In this document: positions 1 to 6,951 of the stretch, in pieces
How the letters are laid out: each line of letters opens with the position of its first letter
Numbering within the stretch: the first letter of the stretch is position 1
Assembly (NCBI GenBank): GCA_002730365.1
Contig: PBZZ01000041.1
Span: forward strand, 10,170 to 17,136
DNA length: 6,967 nt
Reading direction: 5' to 3'
Origin: Deltaproteobacteria bacterium
Lineage (GTDB): Bacteria; SAR324; NAC60-12
The notes under the pieces: model-generated
The model's database searches: none
What the model saw: only the letters and a program-made list of their open reading frames with translations
What the model was told of the DNA's origin: nothing
Made by a program: the position numbers and the translations under genes

Positions 1-828
1 GATCTCTGGATAGGCTTTTGCTTTGAGCAGGGTGTGGCAGGCTGTGAGGTTCTTCAAGAAGCCGATGGCGAACAAAGGCTGAAATGCTACCTGACCGAGC
101 CACAAAAACTTGGTGAGTGGATTTCTCGTTTTCGTAACGAGTATCCGCAAGCAATTGGAAAGCTAGAGTTAGTGGAGCATCGACTCTGCCCAAATGAAAA
201 TTGGCGTTTAGGTTGGCATGCTCATTTTCAGCCTGTAGAAATTGGTCGAACTCTATTGATTGCGCCTGTCTGGTACGAAAGAGAGCTGCCTGAGAATCGT
301 CAGGTAATCTGGCTGGAGCCAGGGCAGGCTTTTGGGACAGGAACTCACGTCTCTACGCGCTTGGCACTGGAGATGCTCGAACTGGTTATCTTGCAGGAAA
401 CTCAGGTGCCGGCCAGCCTCGTTGATGTGGGTACAGGATCAGGCATTCTTGGCTTAGCTGCGGCTCGTCTCGGAATTTCAAAAATTATAGCTTGTGACAA
501 TGATCCTGTAGTTCTACCAGAGGCCTCTCACAATTTTGAGCTGAATCAGCAGGGGCAATATTTTTGGGGAGTTGTTGGTACGGCCAACGTGATTGACGAA
601 ACGGCCCCGTTGGTAATCAGCAACATGTTGTTAGAGGAGCTAAAATCTGCGGTGGTGGACTTGGCAAGACTGAAAGCAACTGGTGGAACCTTGATTTGTA
701 GTGGTCTTCTGACAGAGCAGGAAGCACCACTCGCAACTGCCTTAGCGAAACACGGTCTGCGTATTTGTGCTTCGACAGAGGCAGAGGGTTGGAGTGCCTT
801 TGCTTTCCGGGAAGCTGGCAGGTTCTGA
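1..828 (+). CDS. prmA: Ribosomal protein L11 methyltransferase PrmA (5' end outside window)
   Basis: This SAM-dependent enzyme trimethylates ribosomal protein L11 in the cytoplasm. The frame is open from base 1, and its first residues (DLWIGFCFEQGVAGCE) fit the N-terminal substrate-recognition domain of the family. The GTG at 34 is therefore very probably internal, and the true start lies left of the window. 275 residues are visible against a usual 290-300, so only about 15-25 are missing. Counting from base 1, diagnostic blocks are ENWRLGWHAHFQP (about 66-78), the PrmA motif AFGTGTH (110-116), SAM-binding motif I VDVGTGSGILGLAA (141-154), the acidic DNDP after strand 2 (166-169), and SNML (207-210) where many homologues have ANIL. 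The C-terminus EGWSAFAF matches the usual EEWxxL ending. No frameshift or missing motif is seen. Only the upstream start is unresolved. Confidence 0.95.
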   Translation, partial: DLWIGFCFEQGVAGCEVLQEADGEQRLKCYLTEPQKLGEWISRFRNEYPQAIGKLELVEHRLCPNENWRLGWHAHFQPVEIGRTLLIAPVWYERELPENRQVIWLEPGQAFGTGTHVSTRLALEMLELVILQETQVPASLVDVGTGSGILGLAAARLGISKIIACDNDPVVLPEASHNFELNQQGQYFWGVVGTANVIDETAPLVISNMLLEELKSAVVDLARLKATGGTLICSGLLTEQEAPLATALAKHGLRICASTEAEGWSAFAFREAGRF

Positions 829-944
829 CGCCACAAAGCTTTTTCTTTGCGTCTCCCCAAAGATGGGGTTACTCTTGCTCAACTCAAAAATTGCTGTTTG
901 CTGTGAGCTTCACTGCTCATAGGTGCTTATTCTGTAATCACGAA

Positions 945-950
945 AGGAGA
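945..950 (+). promoter_or_regulatory. Shine-Dalgarno AGGAGA that fixes the start of the TerB-like gene
   Basis: AGGAGA sits six bases before the ATG at 957. The frame stays open upstream to about 765, so a longer protein is formally possible. The upstream stretch overlaps the end of prmA and has no comparable ribosome site, and the TerB-like homology begins just after the ATG at 957. This start is therefore preferred. Confidence 0.8.
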
Positions 951-956
951 GATTCC

Positions 957-2477
957 ATGGAATTGCCTAATACCGAAGCCATGTCTATCGAGGAGAAAAT
1001 TTGGTTTGCACGGGCTATTGCCGGCATGATTGTGGCCGACGGTCGAGTGGATGACTCAGAACTCGAATTTCTCAAGGAGGCCATTTCTTTTCTGGAAGAT
1101 CGTGACCAGGTTAATGACATCATGGCTGTTGTTCGCCAAGGTAAGACTCCATCGCTGGAAGCACGAAAAATTGACCCCAAGCAATCATTTATTATTCTCA
1201 AGTATCTTGCGGAATTGATGGTCGTAGATGGGAAAATGTCAGAGACAGAAATTACCTTCTTCGTCTATGCGGGCGGTCTGTTAGGCTTCACCAGCAATAT
1301 CCTCACGAAGCTATGGAAGACAGCACGGGCAATGCTGGAAGCAACCAAGCCATTGGCAAAAATCTCTGCTGGTAAGAATGCCTCCTTGGTGAGACTGACT
1401 TCACTCTCAGAGTCCCGTTGTACTTTCCGGAACCCTAGGGCGATGGTCCCTAACATGCCGGTCTACATCCAGATTTCCAAATCGGGTTCAGAGGAAGAAT
1501 TCTATGATCGTGTTGAAGGCAGGGTGACTGGACAACGTCAGGAAAAGTGGGATGAGAAGAGTGTCTCGATTCGTGTGGACATCGTCCAGAGACTGGGGGA
1601 CCAACACGGTATTCTTCAGATCCTCTACCCAGATCGTTACGAGGTCACAACAGTTAATGATCGGCTCACACCGAAGAAATCCTCGTTGACTGGACGCATC
1701 GTCAACTGTTTTGCTTGCGGCAATGATAAGGTTCATTTTTGGTCTTTGCGTGCCAGGAGCATGATTACCAAGCAGAATATTTTTGGGATCCCAAAGTACC
1801 TAAGCCCTTCTGGATCGATGGATTTCTGCGATTTTAATTTGCTGGACGTGACGAGTTGTACTAGCTGTGGATTCTCCACCAATATTTTAGAGAATTTCCG
1901 CTCACAGTCTAATCGGAACGCTCCCTTCAACGTGGAGCAACTCCAAGAAGGATGGGAAGAGCGAATGCAGAGCGTGCTAGAGAAAATTAAAGATCCAGCA
2001 GCATTCATGAGTGAAGAACGAGATCTTGAGATGGCATTGCTCAGCTACGATTTAGCGATAGAGACCCATAAACGACTGTCAGAGGTTGCAGATACACCGT
2101 ATGCCAACGTGCGTAAAATGGCCTCACTGAATATGGTGAAAGCTGAAATGCTTTCAGAGGCAGGCCGAATTGATGAAGCCAAGGCTGCCTTGAAGAAAGT
2201 CATTGAATGGCTCGAACCAATTTTTGAACAACTTGATAAGGAAGAGATTATCAAGGCTTGTCTACTGCTATTCAGGCTCAAAGTGTATTTCAAAGACTTC
2301 CAGGGGGCTGGAGGATTGATGAAGTTCATGGATAACTATGACACGGAAGGAAAATTGGATCAGGAGTCCGAAGAATTTAAGGTGCTTTCTGTATCACAGC
2401 AGGCGCTAAAGAAGTGCTACGACGACCGGGAAGAGTACTCAGAAGACAAACTGAAAACTTTCCATTTGCCTGAGTAA
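957..2477 (+). CDS. TerB-like / DUF2225-like zinc-ribbon multidomain protein
   Basis: A 506-residue protein without signal peptide or membrane segment, so cytoplasmic. Residues about 10-130 form a TerB-like helical domain. Its two halves each carry an acidic turn: VADGRVDDSE at 26-35 and VVDGKMSETE at 89-98, which is the typical TerB pattern of paired, possibly metal-binding, helix-turn-helix halves. Residues about 141-240 are beta-rich and weakly recall a PilZ fold (PNMPVYIQIS followed by RVEGRVTG), but the RxxxR of PilZ is not seen. Residues 251-304 hold CFAC and CTSC pairs about 50 apart with SLRAR between them. With the helical, TPR-like tail (about 355-495), this resembles DUF2225. The gene has a strong ribosome site and ends 30 bases before the next gene, suggesting cotranscription. 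It lies 128 bases after prmA, so it may also have its own promoter, though I found no convincing one. Domain calls are from motif memory; the function is unknown. Confidence 0.85.
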   Translation: MELPNTEAMSIEEKIWFARAIAGMIVADGRVDDSELEFLKEAISFLEDRDQVNDIMAVVRQGKTPSLEARKIDPKQSFIILKYLAELMVVDGKMSETEITFFVYAGGLLGFTSNILTKLWKTARAMLEATKPLAKISAGKNASLVRLTSLSESRCTFRNPRAMVPNMPVYIQISKSGSEEEFYDRVEGRVTGQRQEKWDEKSVSIRVDIVQRLGDQHGILQILYPDRYEVTTVNDRLTPKKSSLTGRIVNCFACGNDKVHFWSLRARSMITKQNIFGIPKYLSPSGSMDFCDFNLLDVTSCTSCGFSTNILENFRSQSNRNAPFNVEQLQEGWEERMQSVLEKIKDPAAFMSEERDLEMALLSYDLAIETHKRLSEVADTPYANVRKMASLNMVKAEMLSEAGRIDEAKAALKKVIEWLEPIFEQLDKEEIIKACLLLFRLKVYFKDFQGAGGLMKFMDNYDTEGKLDQESEEFKVLSVSQQALKKCYDDREEYSEDKLKTFHLPE

Positions 2478-2507
2478 GCCTACCTGCGCAGCCACTCTCC
2501 TTCCTAC

Positions 2508-3191
2508 ATGTATTTCTTCCGAAAGTTGCGCCTTCTGCTTTTGGTAGCAGGAGGCTTGAGTTTTTTTCTGCTTCCTATCCAGTCAGTTTGTGCTCAAGTC
2601 TTCGAAGATGCCTGGGGGCTGTTGCTGTTCAAGGGACAGACAGCGCAAAGCAACCTAGATGACATCGGCTTGATCAATTATACGGATTCACACGATCCTT
2701 CCAAAGCTCTGGATTTGGCTTATCCGAACACAGATGAGCTGGTTTATGGAGTGGAAGTCGCACGACGAATTTCAAGGAAGCTTTGGTGGTTCCGTTATTT
2801 GGAATCTTACGTTACGGAATTGGAAGCAGCTCTGAACATCAACTATCGTGAAAGCCAAACCAAGGTAATCAGCGAGATCGGTCCATCTGTAGTATTCCGA
2901 TGGAAGAACTTTCGATGGGACCGCTACGTGAAGACTACGATTGGCTTTGCTGAAGGAGTTTCTTACGCTTCTAAGATCCCAGATCAAGAGCGAACCGAAG
3001 GCAGATCTTCTAAACACTTTATGAATTTGCTGACGCTGGATATCACTTTAGCACCACCGCAACTTCCAGAAGCAGAGTTGTCTTTCCGGATTCATCATCG
3101 TTCTGCGGGATATGGCTTGTACGGTGTGCGCAACACTAGTTCTAACGTACTTGGGGTAGGTCTACGCTATCGTTGGGGAAAAGCTTTGTGA
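2508..3191 (+). CDS. Secreted outer-membrane beta-barrel protein, PagL (lipid A deacylase)-like
   Basis: A 227-residue exported protein. Its signal peptide has a basic n-region (RKLR, 5-8), a hydrophobic core (9-24) and a likely cleavage after VCA at residue 29. C28 is not in a lipobox, so a lipoprotein is unlikely. The mature part alternates polar and hydrophobic residues as in a small barrel: YGVEVARRIS, ALNINYRES, IGPSVVFRW, YVKTTIGFAEGVSYAS. It ends LSFRIHHRSAGYGLYG...LGVGLRYRW (191-223). The HRS at 197-199 matches the H-x-S of PagL-type lipid A 3-O-deacylases, and a terminal strand LRYRW is typical of that superfamily. No acidic residue follows S199, so the family's catalytic Glu is not visible and activity is uncertain. 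It begins 30 bases after the preceding gene. The ATG has no purine-rich ribosome site, but the signal peptide begins exactly there. Alternative: a structural or non-enzymatic barrel. Confidence 0.8.
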   Translation: MYFFRKLRLLLLVAGGLSFFLLPIQSVCAQVFEDAWGLLLFKGQTAQSNLDDIGLINYTDSHDPSKALDLAYPNTDELVYGVEVARRISRKLWWFRYLESYVTELEAALNINYRESQTKVISEIGPSVVFRWKNFRWDRYVKTTIGFAEGVSYASKIPDQERTEGRSSKHFMNLLTLDITLAPPQLPEAELSFRIHHRSAGYGLYGVRNTSSNVLGVGLRYRWGKAL

Positions 3192-3266
3192 GTGAATCCG
3201 TTGACAGAGAGGTCTAGTCGTCAGGCGAACTGCTAGCCGAGTTGTGGAAATGAATTGCCAGAGAAG

Positions 3267-3284
3267 TTGACAAAGTCAATTTTT
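3267..3284 (+). terminator. Possible rho-independent terminator after the PagL-like gene
   Basis: TTGAC (3267-3271), loop AAA, GTCAA (3275-3279), then five T. A-T and G-T pairs can extend the stem outward into the T run. It lies 75 bases after the stop at 3191 on the + strand. The GC-poor five-base core makes it a weak example. Confidence 0.4.
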
Positions 3285-3296
3285 CGACAAATTGAC
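3275..3296 (-). terminator. Eight-base perfect hairpin, possible terminator for the - strand gene
   Basis: GTCAATTT (3275-3282) and AAATTGAC (3289-3296) are perfect inverted repeats around a six-base loop. Read on the - strand the hairpin is followed by TTTGT, a short T run. It is about 160 bases beyond the stop of the large - strand gene, which is far but not excluded. It shares its left arm with the + strand hairpin, so only one of the two can fold at a time. The alternative is a protein-binding palindrome. Confidence 0.3.
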
Positions 3297-3373
3297 GCGC
3301 TGTATTGAAAACCTGCTTAGGTATCGCCGAAGAATAAGATGATCTGCTCGAAGGGAATTAGCTAGGGAAGGGT

Positions 3374-3442
3374 TTTCACGATCTTGTTGTGTTCAGACAG
3401 ACGTACGTGAAATCTGTAGGTGTAGCGTGTAGATTGTTTCAC
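3374..3442. repeat. Three alternating TTTCAC / GTGAAA inverted repeat copies
   Basis: TTTCAC at 3374-3379, its complement GTGAAA at 3407-3412, and TTTCAC again at 3437-3442. The middle copy can pair with either flank, giving two mutually exclusive stems with loops of 27 and 24 bases. The second pairing can gain three pairs (TCT at 3413-3415 with AGA at 3431-3433) with a bulge. There is no T run after either, so this is recorded only as a repeat. Confidence 0.35.
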
Positions 3443-3456
3443 AAGGTTTGTTTTGT

Positions 3457-6213
3457 TCAGAATTGGAGCCCAACCATGAACTCACTGCTCCATATGATGT
3501 TATAACTTCCTTTTGCATCGGCGAACCCCAGTGAAATCTTGTTAGGATCAAGGTAGATGCCTGCTCCAATAAAGAAGGTTTTATTGGCTAAATAGTGCAG
3601 GCCAGAACCAAACTGACCTATAAAAATTCCACCATCTAATGTTTCCTCAAGGCGTTGATTGGGGTCCTCTTCTGTCCGTTTAGCAGATAGAAAATTGTAG
3701 GAGAGGCGTAATTCGGGTTGTAGTCTCCATTCGGGCGAGAAATACCAAGCGTAGCCTCCGGATGCCTGCAGCCTGTATTCTTCCAATTCAATTGCGACAC
3801 TACGATTCTGGGCATGATTCTGCCCAGTCAATTCTGCTCTTTCTAGGGCAACCCCGGCTGTTATATGAGAGGCCCAATGATGATTGTAGTATAGTCCTTG
3901 GCTTTGGCCGCTGAGATTCAAATCTGTTCCTGTTTCTGAGTACTCACCACGTTGCATTCGACCCGCAAGAGCAACATATTGTAGGCCGCTCATAGCTCTG
4001 ATTATCGTTGGTGGTAGCTCGGGGGTCTGGTCTTCAACAGCAACAATGACCTCAACAGTGTCCAAACCCTTATAGTTTTCTTCACCCTGAGTAACGGACA
4101 CCAATAGCTGGTAGGTTGAACTAGCTTCTGCAACCTCATCTGGTAGGCCACGAACAGTCACGCTCTGTTCAAGGTTCCAGTCTTCCGGAGTAAAAATCAG
4201 TTGTTCTGGTAACACAGAAAATTCATTTGGAGCAGATGACTTGAGTTGGAGACGTACTGCTTCATTGGGACGGCTATTCAGGCGGATCTTTAGTTGGTCT
4301 TCGCCGAAACTTTCACTTACTCGCAGGTTTCCTGTTGAAGTTAGTATGCCTGGTTGGTCATTGTCTTCATTGGTACCAACCAAATCTGTTGCGTCCAGAC
4401 CTTGGTAAAGTTGATCGTTACTTTCAGCAGGTAGAATATTTATCAAGAAAAATTGAGAACCATCCAATCGTTCATCGTCTAAACCTTGGATGGTTACTCG
4501 CTGAGGTTGGTCCCAGTTTTCGGGCTGGATGAAGATTGCCTCTGGATTGATGCTGACCTCGTTTGGCTGAGAGGTGCGTAAAGGGATACGCACCGAAGCT
4601 TCAGGTCTGCTCTGCAATAGCACTTCAAAGTGGTCACTAGTTCCAGATTCACTGGTACTGAGTCGTTCGGGTGCTCGAACCAGAATACTTGCGATGTCAT
4701 CATCACGATTGGTTAGGGTGAGTTGCTGTGATGCTAATGCTAAGTATTCCGGACTATCCCCAAGTACCCTCACAAAAACCATCACGGTCTGGTCACCATC
4801 TGCGAAATTGTCATTTTTACCAACAACCAGCAGCCGTTGACGAACGTTCCAGTTGCTTTTGCCAAAGGTGAGTGAGTTTGGAAATAGTGTGGCTTCATCA
4901 GCTTTATCCAGAGAGAGTTGTACGATTACTTCCCCCTTTGGTTCACTAAGTAGTCGAATGGATATCTCAGAACTCTCACCCTCTTCGCTAATCTGATCCG
5001 AACTGCTCTCTAATTCCAACTCAGCGATGTCATCGTCGCTGTTGATCAATGGAATTTGGAGTGTGGATAGCTTCTGATAGGCCTCATCCGTCGAATCTAC
5101 TGTAATTGATAACTCGTAAGGTTGGTCACCATCCCGCTGTAGATCGTCAAGCCCTTCTACGACTACTTGCTGAGAGCGATCCCAGTCAGCAGCTGTGAAG
5201 CGCATTTCCTGAGAAGAGACTTTCCCCTCCGTGTCATCTGAAGACTCAATTTTCAACTGGACTGGACTGCGCGGCTGGCTTCGCAATCTCAGGTAAAATT
5301 TGGCTTGAGTTCCTGCCTCAGTCGTTGCCCCTCTTTCTGGATTGATCGCAATTCCTGGATTTTCGTCATCTTCGACCAGCAGTTGTAAGCGAAGTGGGGG
5401 TAGCTTGAGGTAGCTTTGATCTGTGGTTGATTTGACTGAAGCAAGAATTTCTACGGGTCGGTCTGGATTATCAAAGGGATCATCAACTGCTTGAACCCGA
5501 AGTAATTCAGGTTTTGGCCAGCTGTCAGGAGTAATTTGAATTTCATCTGGAGCAACCCGAATGAAATCAGGATGCTTGTTGTCCACCCGTAAAGTGACGG
5601 GATTCATAGGGCGACTGAGTAGGGAAATTTCATATATGATAGGAACCCCTCCCTCTTGTAGTCGACCAGGTTGGCGAGTTACAGACCAATCAACTACATC
5701 GTTATCCAAACTTTGCAGAACAAGACCAACAGGGGTAATTTGTCGGAAGCGAGTATCTTCCGTGGCAGCTACAGCAAGCTGTAAAGTTACTGCACGATCA
5801 CCATCTGCAATATCGTCATCAATACTTTTGATGGGAATGTGGCGTGGCTGATTCCAGTCACTTGTTGTGAAAGTCAGTTCGTCTGTGTCTAGAATTACTT
5901 CATCAGCCAGCACGCTACGTAAGCTGATTCGGACGGAGGAGGCAGGTTGGCGGTTTAGCTGAATTGTGATGTTGGTTCCCTCATCTCCCTCCAGGACGGA
6001 TGATTCCTCCAAGTGGGCTAGAATGCGAGCTTTTGGAAAATCACCACAACGCCAGGCAATGACATCTTCCAGTAAACCCTGAAGTCGCAATGCACGACGT
6101 TTTTCCGAAGAACACTGGTCTAGCGAACTTTCTTGGCCCAATACTGCTGAGAATGGGAGGCTGATACCAAGGCAGATGAGTAGGGCAGAAAGCAGGCGTT
6201 GGGAAAGGTTCAT
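3457..6213 (-). CDS. Large surface protein: six Calx-beta-like repeats plus C-terminal outer-membrane beta-barrel
   Basis: A 918-residue exported protein. The signal peptide is about 1-26 (QRLL, hydrophobic 9-25, cleavage near AVLG/Q). Residues 27-61 hold two cysteines, C34 and C56, that could form a disulfide. Residues about 62-728 are six repeats with a conserved Trp at 120, 232, 344, 455, 567 and 679, a steady 112-residue spacing (111 once). Each repeat follows one plan: an E-G or E-x-G start, R-P or Q-P-x-x-x-V, an L-x-F-T-like strand before the Trp, an acidic loop such as DDDIADGD (132-139), and a D-rich junction (NSDDDIA, NRDDDIA). This is the Calx-beta-like, calcium-linked beta-sandwich type common in bacterial surface proteins. 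Residues about 738-918 alternate polar and aromatic residues as in an outer-membrane barrel and end in the strand EFMVGLQF with terminal Phe, a BAM recognition feature. The start ATG has only a weak GAG upstream. It lies 66 bases after the YggT-like gene on the same strand. Its role, such as adhesion or cell-wall spanning, is unknown. Confidence 0.88.
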   Translation of the reverse strand: MNLSQRLLSALLICLGISLPFSAVLGQESSLDQCSSEKRRALRLQGLLEDVIAWRCGDFPKARILAHLEESSVLEGDEGTNITIQLNRQPASSVRISLRSVLADEVILDTDELTFTTSDWNQPRHIPIKSIDDDIADGDRAVTLQLAVAATEDTRFRQITPVGLVLQSLDNDVVDWSVTRQPGRLQEGGVPIIYEISLLSRPMNPVTLRVDNKHPDFIRVAPDEIQITPDSWPKPELLRVQAVDDPFDNPDRPVEILASVKSTTDQSYLKLPPLRLQLLVEDDENPGIAINPERGATTEAGTQAKFYLRLRSQPRSPVQLKIESSDDTEGKVSSQEMRFTAADWDRSQQVVVEGLDDLQRDGDQPYELSITVDSTDEAYQKLSTLQIPLINSDDDIAELELESSSDQISEEGESSEISIRLLSEPKGEVIVQLSLDKADEATLFPNSLTFGKSNWNVRQRLLVVGKNDNFADGDQTVMVFVRVLGDSPEYLALASQQLTLTNRDDDIASILVRAPERLSTSESGTSDHFEVLLQSRPEASVRIPLRTSQPNEVSINPEAIFIQPENWDQPQRVTIQGLDDERLDGSQFFLINILPAESNDQLYQGLDATDLVGTNEDNDQPGILTSTGNLRVSESFGEDQLKIRLNSRPNEAVRLQLKSSAPNEFSVLPEQLIFTPEDWNLEQSVTVRGLPDEVAEASSTYQLLVSVTQGEENYKGLDTVEVIVAVEDQTPELPPTIIRAMSGLQYVALAGRMQRGEYSETGTDLNLSGQSQGLYYNHHWASHITAGVALERAELTGQNHAQNRSVAIELEEYRLQASGGYAWYFSPEWRLQPELRLSYNFLSAKRTEEDPNQRLEETLDGGIFIGQFGSGLHYLANKTFFIGAGIYLDPNKISLGFADAKGSYNIIWSSEFMVGLQF
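4027..6030 (-). repeat. Six tandem 112-residue (about 336-base) protein repeats
   Basis: Approximate unit limits along the gene are 6030-5698, 5697-5362, 5361-5026, 5025-4693, 4692-4357 and 4356-4027. The register is set by the invariant Trp and the acidic loop that follows it about 12 residues later. At DNA level the copies have diverged, so the array is old and should be stable rather than a recombination hotspot. The acidic loops in order are DDDIADGD, DDPFDNPD, DDLQRDGD, NDNFADGD, DDERLDGS and PDEVAEAS. Confidence 0.85.
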
Positions 6214-6279
6214 AGCTCAGTCAGTTCGGGTTGACGTCTGCTATAACCCTTTCAAAAATTCGACCATTTTTCTGGAGAG

Positions 6280-6951
6280 TCAGTAGACACAGAGTTGGAT
6301 AGGTTGGGAGAGCATCCCACCGTAGAAGGCAATAGGATGTACAACATAGGCATTGAGTAGATAGAAGAGCGCCACACCAATTAGAGGGGAGATGTCGAAG
6401 CGCATTCGAGGAAGATAACGTTGTAGTGGAGAGAGCAGTGGGTCTGCCAAAGTATGGAGGACCTGAACGATAGGATTATTGTAAGCAGGATTGATCAGGG
6501 TCAGGAAGAACCAAAAACCTAAGATCAGCATGAAGAAGAAGAAAACACTTTGGGCAATGATACTAGTAGACTGGATCAGGTGCCCACCAAACTGAAGTGC
6601 CAAAGCATCGACTTCAATTATTCCCTGCAGAAACAAATTGATCGAACGGACAGACGCTGGAATGAGCGCCTGTCCAAAAATTACCAGTAGTAGAGAAAAA
6701 TAGGCACTGAAGTGTCTCATGGTGAGCGGTAGCCATCTTTCGCACCAATACCAGAAAGGCCGAGTGACGCGGTTGATCCATGATACGAACGGATTGTAGG
6801 GGTCTGCACTGACCCATGTTAGGACGACAGCAATGATAATGATCCACTTGTAGACGAAGAGACCAAAGCAGGTCCCACTGGCGATCAGTTCAAGCAAATC
6901 AGGCATAAGCGGGGAGGTCACGAACTGGAGTAAATGACTCACCACAGCCAC
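6280..6951 (-). CDS. yggT: YggT-family integral membrane protein with two YggT repeats
   Basis: An inner-membrane protein of about 223 residues with four hydrophobic segments (about 25-47, 82-105, 128-153, 187-210). It carries two copies of the YggT motif. The first is VLTWVSADPYNPF...RVTRPFWYW..RWLP (43-75). The second is better conserved: INPAYNNPI..VLHTLADPLLSPLQRYLP (153-181) followed by FDISPL (185-190). Two-repeat YggT proteins such as E. coli YggT are about 190 residues; family members are linked to envelope and osmotic or division functions but the biochemical role is unclear. The start is uncertain. The frame is open to the window edge, and GTG at 6951 has no clear ribosome site. ATG at 6906 (residue 16) gives a length closer to E. 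coli YggT but also lacks one. It lies 66 bases upstream of the large repeat-barrel gene on the same strand and may be cotranscribed with it. Confidence 0.85.
   Translation of the reverse strand: MAVVSHLLQFVTSPLMPDLLELIASGTCFGLFVYKWIIIIAVVLTWVSADPYNPFVSWINRVTRPFWYWCERWLPLTMRHFSAYFSLLLVIFGQALIPASVRSINLFLQGIIEVDALALQFGGHLIQSTSIIAQSVFFFFMLILGFWFFLTLINPAYNNPIVQVLHTLADPLLSPLQRYLPRMRFDISPLIGVALFYLLNAYVVHPIAFYGGMLSQPIQLCVY

Larger units (their letters stand above)
3192..3456. other. Non-coding gap between convergent genes, rich in inverted repeats
   Basis: The 265 bases between the convergent stop codons hold no credible gene: the ATG-started frames I read stop within about ten codons and lack ribosome sites. 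What stands out is a cluster of overlapping palindromes at 3267-3296, three alternating TTTCAC/GTGAAA copies at 3374-3442, an 8-base self-complementary ACGTACGT at 3401-3408, and three GTAG copies at 3416-3432. TTGACA occurs at 3201 and 3267, but neither has a good -10 at the right spacing, so I do not call a promoter. The region most likely serves transcription termination from both sides. Confidence 0.6.

Noticed and set aside
834..868. Small hairpins after prmA (CAAAG/CTTTG at 834-849; CCCC/GGGG at 855-868) as a terminator
   Set aside because: Stems of only five and four bases and no following T run. Chance occurrence is likely.
765..956. In-frame upstream extension of the TerB-like gene to an earlier start
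   Set aside because: It overlaps the end of prmA, has no ribosome site, and encodes a Cys/Phe-rich low-quality stretch. The ATG at 957 has AGGAGA six bases before it and domain homology starts there.
3201..3300. TTGACA boxes at 3201 and 3267 and TTGACG at 3292 as -35 promoter elements
   Set aside because: No TATAAT-like hexamer at about 17 bases from any of them, and no gene starts downstream in the gap.
5561..5851. 96-residue + strand frame opposite the large repeat gene
   Set aside because: Antisense to a well-supported coding region with conserved repeats, Ser/Arg-rich composition and no recognisable domain: a shadow frame.
4027..6030. Recent DNA tandem duplication inside the repeat array
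   Set aside because: The units keep protein register but their nucleotide sequences differ widely, so no recent duplication or slippage repeat is visible.
6243..6262. AT-only inverted repeat between the two - strand genes as a terminator
   Set aside because: A stem of only A-T pairs would be very unstable, and on the - strand it is followed by GAAAGGG rather than a T run.
6214..6279. Promoter on the - strand before the large repeat protein (TATAGC-like -10)
   Set aside because: No acceptable -35 at 16-18 bases, and the TTGAAA present has no -10 at the right distance. Readthrough from the YggT-like gene is as likely.
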